From NCBI RefSeq assembly GCF_014203545.1, contig NZ_JACHJG010000006.1:124001-188000 (forward strand): a stretch of 64,000 bases of DNA. The letters are read 5' to 3'. Positions 59,877 through 64,000 of this stretch are shown here, piece after piece. The DNA is from Streptomyces netropsis (lineage in GTDB: Bacteria; Actinomycetota; Actinomycetes; Streptomycetales; Streptomycetaceae). The translations under genes were made by a program, and so were the position numbers. Under the pieces are notes generated by a model. The model was not told the origin of the DNA. It worked only from the letters and a program-made list of their open reading frames with translations, and searched no databases. The stretch's first letter is position 1. The number at the start of each line of letters is the position of its first letter.

Positions 59877-60246
59877 TGCCTCCCTTGGCGCGGATCTCCG
59901 AGAGCTTCGCGAGGGCGTCCACGTCGCTGGTGTACTCCGAGGAGCCGACCGTCTCACGGATGTAGTCGTCGACCGCCCGCTGCTGCGCCTGCGCGTGTTC
60001 CCGCTCGCGTCGGCCCATGTTCTTGCCTCTGGCGATCACGTAGATGAAGACGCCGAGGAAGGGAAGTCCGATCACGAAGACGAGCCACCCCGCCTTGGCC
60101 CATCCGCCGAGGGTGTCGTCGCGGAATATGTCTGCGATGACCCGGAAGAGCAGAAGGACCCACAGGACCCACAGGAAGATCCACACTGCGGTCCAGAACG
60201 CGCCCAGGACCGGGTAGTCGTAGGCCAGATACACGTAGTCGTTCAT
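59830..60246 (-). CDS. PLDc_N and SHOCT domain membrane protein
   Basis: 138 residues, ATG at 60246 with AGGAGAG upstream. Two membrane helices (AFWTAVWIFLWVLWVLLLFRVIADIF and AGWLVFVIGLPFLGVFIYVIA) form a PLDc_N-type module. The C-terminal ALAKLSEIRAKGGITEDEFRRAKEKIL is a SHOCT motif, a short helical oligomerisation element. This combination is very common in Streptomyces and its role is not known. Convergent with the Hsp90-type ATPase gene. Confidence 0.9.
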   Translation of the reverse strand: MNDYVYLAYDYPVLGAFWTAVWIFLWVLWVLLLFRVIADIFRDDTLGGWAKAGWLVFVIGLPFLGVFIYVIARGKNMGRREREHAQAQQRAVDDYIRETVGSSEYTSDVDALAKLSEIRAKGGITEDEFRRAKEKILH

Positions 60247-60316
60247 GTCTCTCTCCTGTCGTCTCCCCCGATGCTGTTCCAGCGTGGGTGAGTCCGGGTC
60301 CGTGCGCCTCACCCGT

Positions 60317-61666
60317 CTAGGGCGAGGACCGCGTGCGACGATCACCCGCCGCGGTGTCGCCGGAGGCCGAGGCGAGGATGCCGAGCAGTATCAGTACGAG
60401 GACCACGATGCCGAGGACCAATGCCACGGAGGCGGGGGTGGGGTAGTTCCACAGGATCAGAGCCAGCCCGCCGCCGGCGATGACGATGCCGGTGGTCCAA
60501 CCACGGTGGGTGTCCAGCCAGCGTCCGGTGCTGCCGGTGCGCGCACCGGAGTGGGCCATGGCCCGGCCCGTGGCTCCGGTGCCGCGGGCCGCCACCGAGC
60601 GGATGAACCGGGCACCGCGTCCGGGACCATACAGATAGCCCGCCAGCACGGTGATCACCGCGAGGACGAGGACCGTGAGGGTGCTCGCACGCAGGAACCG
60701 TACGAGCGTGTCGTAGATGGGGGCTGCCACGTCCGACGGCAGGACGTCCGAGGGTACGGAATCCAGGTAGACCCGGCGCATGACGGCGAGACCGACGAGC
60801 AGCACGACCATTCCGACGCCGACGCCGATGCCCGTGGCCATCAGGGCGACCCGGTGCGAGGGGGCCGCCCAGATGCCGAGGGCGGCGAGGACGACCGCGG
60901 TGACGGGCAGCCAGGTGCCGACGACGTTGAGCAGGCGCATGGCGTCCTGGGCGTTGTCGAGCTTGTCGGTCTTCAGCAGTGGGATCGTCTTGTCGACGTC
61001 GGGGATGTCCGCGGCCTTCTCGTAGCCCGCGTCCACCAGCCGTTGCTTGACGTTGTCGATGACGGTCCCCATGTCCAGGACGATCGTGTCCCCCTTGGCC
61101 TCGACGGCGCTGTTCCCCTCACCGGTGAGGGTCTTCACCACGGCGGCGTGGGCGCGCCGGTTGGCACCGTCCCACGCCTGGGCGAACTGGTCGCTCTTCA
61201 CCACCCTGGCCACCACATCGTGGACGGCCGAGTCGAGCGCGTTCTGCAGCGGCCCGGTGAGCAGGGGCACCTTGTCCACCACCTTGGGCGGGGCATCGGC
61301 CTTGGCGAGAGCCCCGCCGAGGGCGTCCGTGATGCTCTTGACGTCGACGTTGCTCACCACGCGTTTGGTCAGCCGGTCGGTCACCAGGTTCTGTACGGGG
61401 GGATCGGTGGCGATCGGTGCGACGGTCTGTACGTACCGGCCGGTGTCGGAGACCTCGGCGTTCACCCAGGCGGCCACGACGGCCAGAGGGGAGAGGAGGA
61501 AGGCCAGCACCAGCAAGACGCAGGCTCCCGCGTAACGCGTACGGCGGTGTCGGGAGTGGGCGGTCCTCCGCAGGCGTTCGTATTCCTCGCGTTCGGCGGC
61601 GCTCAGGGGTTGTTCGGCCGCTGAGCGGCCGCGTCCTTGGGGGGCGGAGGCGTCGGACGGGTCCAT
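60317..61666 (-). CDS. Conserved actinobacterial multi-pass membrane protein
   Basis: 449 residues. After a charged start the first helix is YAGACVLLVLAFLLSPLAVVAAWV, followed by an outer domain of about 190 residues (DTGRYVQTVAPIATDPPVQNLVTDRLTKRVV, FAQAWDGANRRAHAAVVKTLTGEG). Three to five further helices fill the second half and a basic tail ends the protein. The 'VxTVAPxAxDPxVQxxV' block is typical of a conserved actinobacterial membrane family without assigned function. ATG at 61666. Transcribed in the same direction as the SHOCT gene. Confidence 0.82.
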   Translation of the reverse strand: MDPSDASAPQGRGRSAAEQPLSAAEREEYERLRRTAHSRHRRTRYAGACVLLVLAFLLSPLAVVAAWVNAEVSDTGRYVQTVAPIATDPPVQNLVTDRLTKRVVSNVDVKSITDALGGALAKADAPPKVVDKVPLLTGPLQNALDSAVHDVVARVVKSDQFAQAWDGANRRAHAAVVKTLTGEGNSAVEAKGDTIVLDMGTVIDNVKQRLVDAGYEKAADIPDVDKTIPLLKTDKLDNAQDAMRLLNVVGTWLPVTAVVLAALGIWAAPSHRVALMATGIGVGVGMVVLLVGLAVMRRVYLDSVPSDVLPSDVAAPIYDTLVRFLRASTLTVLVLAVITVLAGYLYGPGRGARFIRSVAARGTGATGRAMAHSGARTGSTGRWLDTHRGWTTGIVIAGGGLALILWNYPTPASVALVLGIVVLVLILLGILASASGDTAAGDRRTRSSP

Positions 61667-61837
61667 GGTTTCCTCCGTTGGTGCGAGATCGCGGCAGCCG
61701 CCGTGTCCTGTGGGCCTGGCGGAGCACGACGATCCGGTCGGTGACTTTCAGCGTCGCGGGGACGGCGGGCGATCCGCATCGCACGCGAAGGGTGAGTCCC
61801 GCCTGTGAGGTGTCGCGCGCACGGCTGATGTGACGTT

Positions 61838-62035
61838 TCAGTCCGGGAGGCGGCGCATTTCCTCGACGTGCAGCCCCAGGTCCTGGAAGCGGGCGAGGAG
61901 CCCGTACAGATGAGCCTCGTCGGTCACCGTGCCGAAGAACAGTGTCTGTTGTGGGATGGGCGCCCTGTCGAGCTCGGGAAAGGTGTCGGCCAACGGCGTG
62001 GAAACACGGCCGGTGACACGGAATTCGTAGCGCAT
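61838..62035 (-). CDS. Small conserved protein
   Basis: 65 residues, ATG at 62035 with AGGAACGG upstream. Sequence MRYEFRVTGRVSTPLADTFPELD, then QTLFFGTVTDEAHLYGLLARFQDLGLHVEEMRRLP, predicting a beta-alpha-beta fold. It is like the short proteins that accompany MSMEG_0569-type or LuxR-controlled genes in actinobacteria; no function is known. It lies 130 bp downstream of the LuxR-type regulator gene. Confidence 0.7.
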   Translation of the reverse strand: MRYEFRVTGRVSTPLADTFPELDRAPIPQQTLFFGTVTDEAHLYGLLARFQDLGLHVEEMRRLPD

Positions 62036-62165
62036 GTCCGTACCGTTCCTGCCTGCTCCGGGGACTCTTCGTCTGTCATGCTGCGGGCGGCGCGGGGTGG
62101 TGGGCATCCCCCCACGCGGGTGAGCGGGCACGGGGTGGCGCATGGTGGGGCCGACCGCTCCGGGG

Positions 62166-64000
62166 TCAGAGAAGGTGCAGCTCCTTGCCGAGTTCGACGG
62201 CCTCGCGACGGCGGGAGACGCAGAGTTTTCGGTAGACGCTTCGCAGGTGCGTTTTGACGGTGTTGACGGACAGGTGGAGTTCGCCGGCGATTTCGTCGGT
62301 GGACAGCATCCGCGCGACGCAGGCGAGCACTTCGCGCTCACGGCCGCTGAGCGGCTCGACGAAGGCGGGGGTGCGCGGGCCGTCCGGTCGTCGGGTGGTG
62401 AGCCAGGACCGGGAGAGGCGAGCTCCGCCTTCGCCGTCGGCCCTGTCGAGCAGGTGCCGCAGCCACGGCCCGGCTTCGGTGAAGGGGCGGCGCAGCTGTT
62501 CGGGGCGGGCGGCCTCCAGTGCCTGCGCCAGCGGGTCGTGGGCGGCGGTGGGGTCGTCGCCCAGCATCGCGATACGGGCCCGCAGGAGTCGGATACGGAC
62601 GTGGTCGGACAGGGTCAGCCGGTGTGAGCGGTCGGCGTGCGCCACGAGCCGCAGGGCGCGGTCGGTGCGGCCTGCTGCGAGGTGCGCCTGGGCCAGGGCG
62701 ACGGTGAGGGCCGGTCCGTCGCCATCGCCCCCGTGCAGGGCGGAGACCGCGGCCTCGTGGTCTCCGTGGGCCAGGGCCGCGTGGGAGCGGGCGACGGCGA
62801 GGCGCTCGGCCGGCCAGGTCATGGGGGGTGGCCCGGGTTCGCCGAGGGTCGTCAGCGCGGCTGCCCACCGCCCTTGCGCCAGTTCGAGGCGGGATCGCAG
62901 GACGGCGCTTTCCGCGGCCATGACCGGGTCGTCACGGGTGTCGGGGCATGCCATGGCCTGTTCGAGGTGGTGACGGGCACCTCGGGGGTCCTCGCGTTCG
63001 AACGCGAGGACGGCCAGTGCCAGGTGACCGGCTCCTGAACGGCGGGCGGCAGACACACCGTGCCGGTCGGCGACCGCGAGGGACCGCACCGCGTGGTCCT
63101 CCGCTGCCGTCAGGGCTCCTACGGCGCTCTCGGTCAGCGCGAGCTTGCCGAAGGACGCGTGGAGTACGAGGTGGGTCGCGTCGTCCGTGCAGGCCGCGAC
63201 GGCGTCGGTGAAGGCCTGCCGGGCGTCGTCGAGGCGACCGGACCGCAGGAGCGCGCAGGCCAGTCCGTGGAGCCGCAGGGCCTTGATCTCCGGATGCTTC
63301 TCGGTCCGCCACCGTGCCACCCGCGCCGTCAAGTCATCGGCGTCCCGGGCCGTCTCCTCGGCGGCCGCCCCCGGTGTGGCGCCGCTCTCCGGCCCGTAGG
63401 ACTCGCAGAGCAGCCTCAGCAGGGCATGCGTCAGCCCGGCCTCGGGGCCGAGCGGTGTGTTGCCGCGGTTCATGTACCGCTCGGCTGCCGTGAGCCGCTC
63501 GCGGCAGCCTCCGGGGTCGCGGCGGGCCAGGCGGCAGGCTCCCGCGACGAGGGCGGGCTCGGCGCCGGGGGTGTCGTCGGGCATGCGGGAGAAGAGAGCC
63601 GGGAGGCGGTCCTCGTCGGTGCCGGCGAGCAGGGGCCCGATCATCAGGTTGCGAACGGCTTCGGCGGCTCCGTACTGCCAGTCCCCGGCCGCCGTCGCGT
63701 GTCCGAGGGCTTCGGCGGGCCGGCCGGCATCGGCCAGCCAGCGTGCGGCGCGGCTGTGGAGCCGCGGTGCGAGACCGGGCCGTCGGGCGCGCAGGTGTGC
63801 CTGGAGCACCTTGGCGAACAGTGGGTGGACGTGGCACCAGCGGGTGCCCGCGACCGGTTCGACGAAGGCACCGTCGTGGACGAGCCGAGCCAGGATCTGT
63901 TCGGCGTCCTGCCGTCCGGTCAGCGCGTTCGCCAGCTCGGGATGCACCTGGTCCAGGATGCTGGTGCGCAGGAGCAGTTCCCGGGTGGCGGCGGGCTGGG
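62166..64000 (-). CDS. LuxR family regulator, MalT-like (partial, C-terminal part)
   Basis: At least 611 residues; the gene continues beyond the right edge, where the frame reads AATRELLLRTSILDQVHPELANALTG, typical of MalT-like STAND regulators. The ATP-binding domain lies outside the window. The body is TPR-like repeats (GRLDDARQAFTDAVAACTDD; GRWAAALTTLGEPG). The C-terminus is a LuxR helix-turn-helix (LSGREREVLACVARMLSTDEIAGELHLSVNTVKTHLRSVYRKL). Probably a ligand-controlled activator; the target is unknown. Confidence 0.88.
   Translation of the reverse strand, partial: QPAATRELLLRTSILDQVHPELANALTGRQDAEQILARLVHDGAFVEPVAGTRWCHVHPLFAKVLQAHLRARRPGLAPRLHSRAARWLADAGRPAEALGHATAAGDWQYGAAEAVRNLMIGPLLAGTDEDRLPALFSRMPDDTPGAEPALVAGACRLARRDPGGCRERLTAAERYMNRGNTPLGPEAGLTHALLRLLCESYGPESGATPGAAAEETARDADDLTARVARWRTEKHPEIKALRLHGLACALLRSGRLDDARQAFTDAVAACTDDATHLVLHASFGKLALTESAVGALTAAEDHAVRSLAVADRHGVSAARRSGAGHLALAVLAFEREDPRGARHHLEQAMACPDTRDDPVMAAESAVLRSRLELAQGRWAAALTTLGEPGPPPMTWPAERLAVARSHAALAHGDHEAAVSALHGGDGDGPALTVALAQAHLAAGRTDRALRLVAHADRSHRLTLSDHVRIRLLRARIAMLGDDPTAAHDPLAQALEAARPEQLRRPFTEAGPWLRHLLDRADGEGGARLSRSWLTTRRPDGPRTPAFVEPLSGREREVLACVARMLSTDEIAGELHLSVNTVKTHLRSVYRKLCVSRRREAVELGKELHLL

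Noticed and set aside
1..64000. tRNA genes, insertion sequences, integrases or attachment sites
   Set aside because: I looked for transposase and recombinase motifs, terminal repeats and cloverleaf structures and saw none that could be supported.

Overview
The window is high-GC actinobacterial DNA and is almost certainly Streptomyces. Third codon positions are nearly all G or C, GTG and TTG starts are frequent, long ORFs shadow every gene on the opposite strand, and the gene families are typical of the genus (AfsR/SARP and LuxR-type AAA regulators, DUF4232 lipoprotein, TIGR04222 membrane protein, Pkn-type kinase, DmdR-type iron boxes). I saw no rRNA, tRNA, insertion sequence, integrase or CRISPR array. 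The left edge cuts an NRPS gene and the right edge cuts a LuxR-type regulator gene.

Layout. 1-3.9 kb is the edge of a siderophore locus: a DhbF-like NRPS start, an M20 amidohydrolase, an iron-siderophore binding lipoprotein and a FecE-like ATPase, with two iron boxes placed between divergent genes. 3.9-8.2 kb holds small hypothetical proteins, a PlsC-like acyltransferase, a TIGR04222 protein with a Cys/Ser/Gly tail and a secreted serine hydrolase. 8.2-14.8 kb is a plus-strand run: a glutamine-synthetase-like ligase with an abutting amidohydrolase (a split FluG arrangement), then a glycosyltransferase, a WS/DGAT-type acyltransferase and an alpha/beta hydrolase. 14.7-17.6 kb holds a D,D-carboxypeptidase and a secreted phospholipase D-like protein.

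17.8-23.8 kb is a compact minus-strand RiPP operon: MFS exporter, S9 peptidase, a 38-residue precursor peptide, a B12-type radical SAM C-methyltransferase of the ribosomal-peptide-maturation family and a DUF5825 protein. The first two genes overlap by ATGA, the precursor follows the peptidase by 5 nt, and a 13-bp perfect hairpin lies just after the precursor gene, so precursor can be made in excess of enzyme.

24-36 kb is a mixed accessory stretch: an SDR lacking catalytic residues, a TPR protein, a polyprenyl synthase, membrane proteins, a FAD monooxygenase, a hydrolase, two small Cys-rich proteins, a large one-pass protein whose outer half is a type-I periplasmic-binding domain, and a membrane protein gene broken by one amber codon. 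36-44 kb places two methyltransferases (LCM-like and EgtD-like) between a giant LuxR-type regulator and an AfsR/SARP regulator. 44-49 kb is a DUF4232 lipoprotein, a DHA2 drug exporter, a small HTH protein, a YihY/BrkB membrane protein and an F420-type reductase.

49.2-59.9 kb is the most unusual region and looks like an NTP-dependent conflict or cell-suicide island: an NYN-like nuclease/zinc/FHA protein divergent from a Ser/Thr kinase, then an EACC1 protein plus a protein carrying both a caspase domain and a CHAT domain, divergent from a 1303-residue Hsp90-type ATPase with winged-helix-like repeats. 59.8-64 kb returns to ordinary membrane proteins and the truncated LuxR-type regulator.
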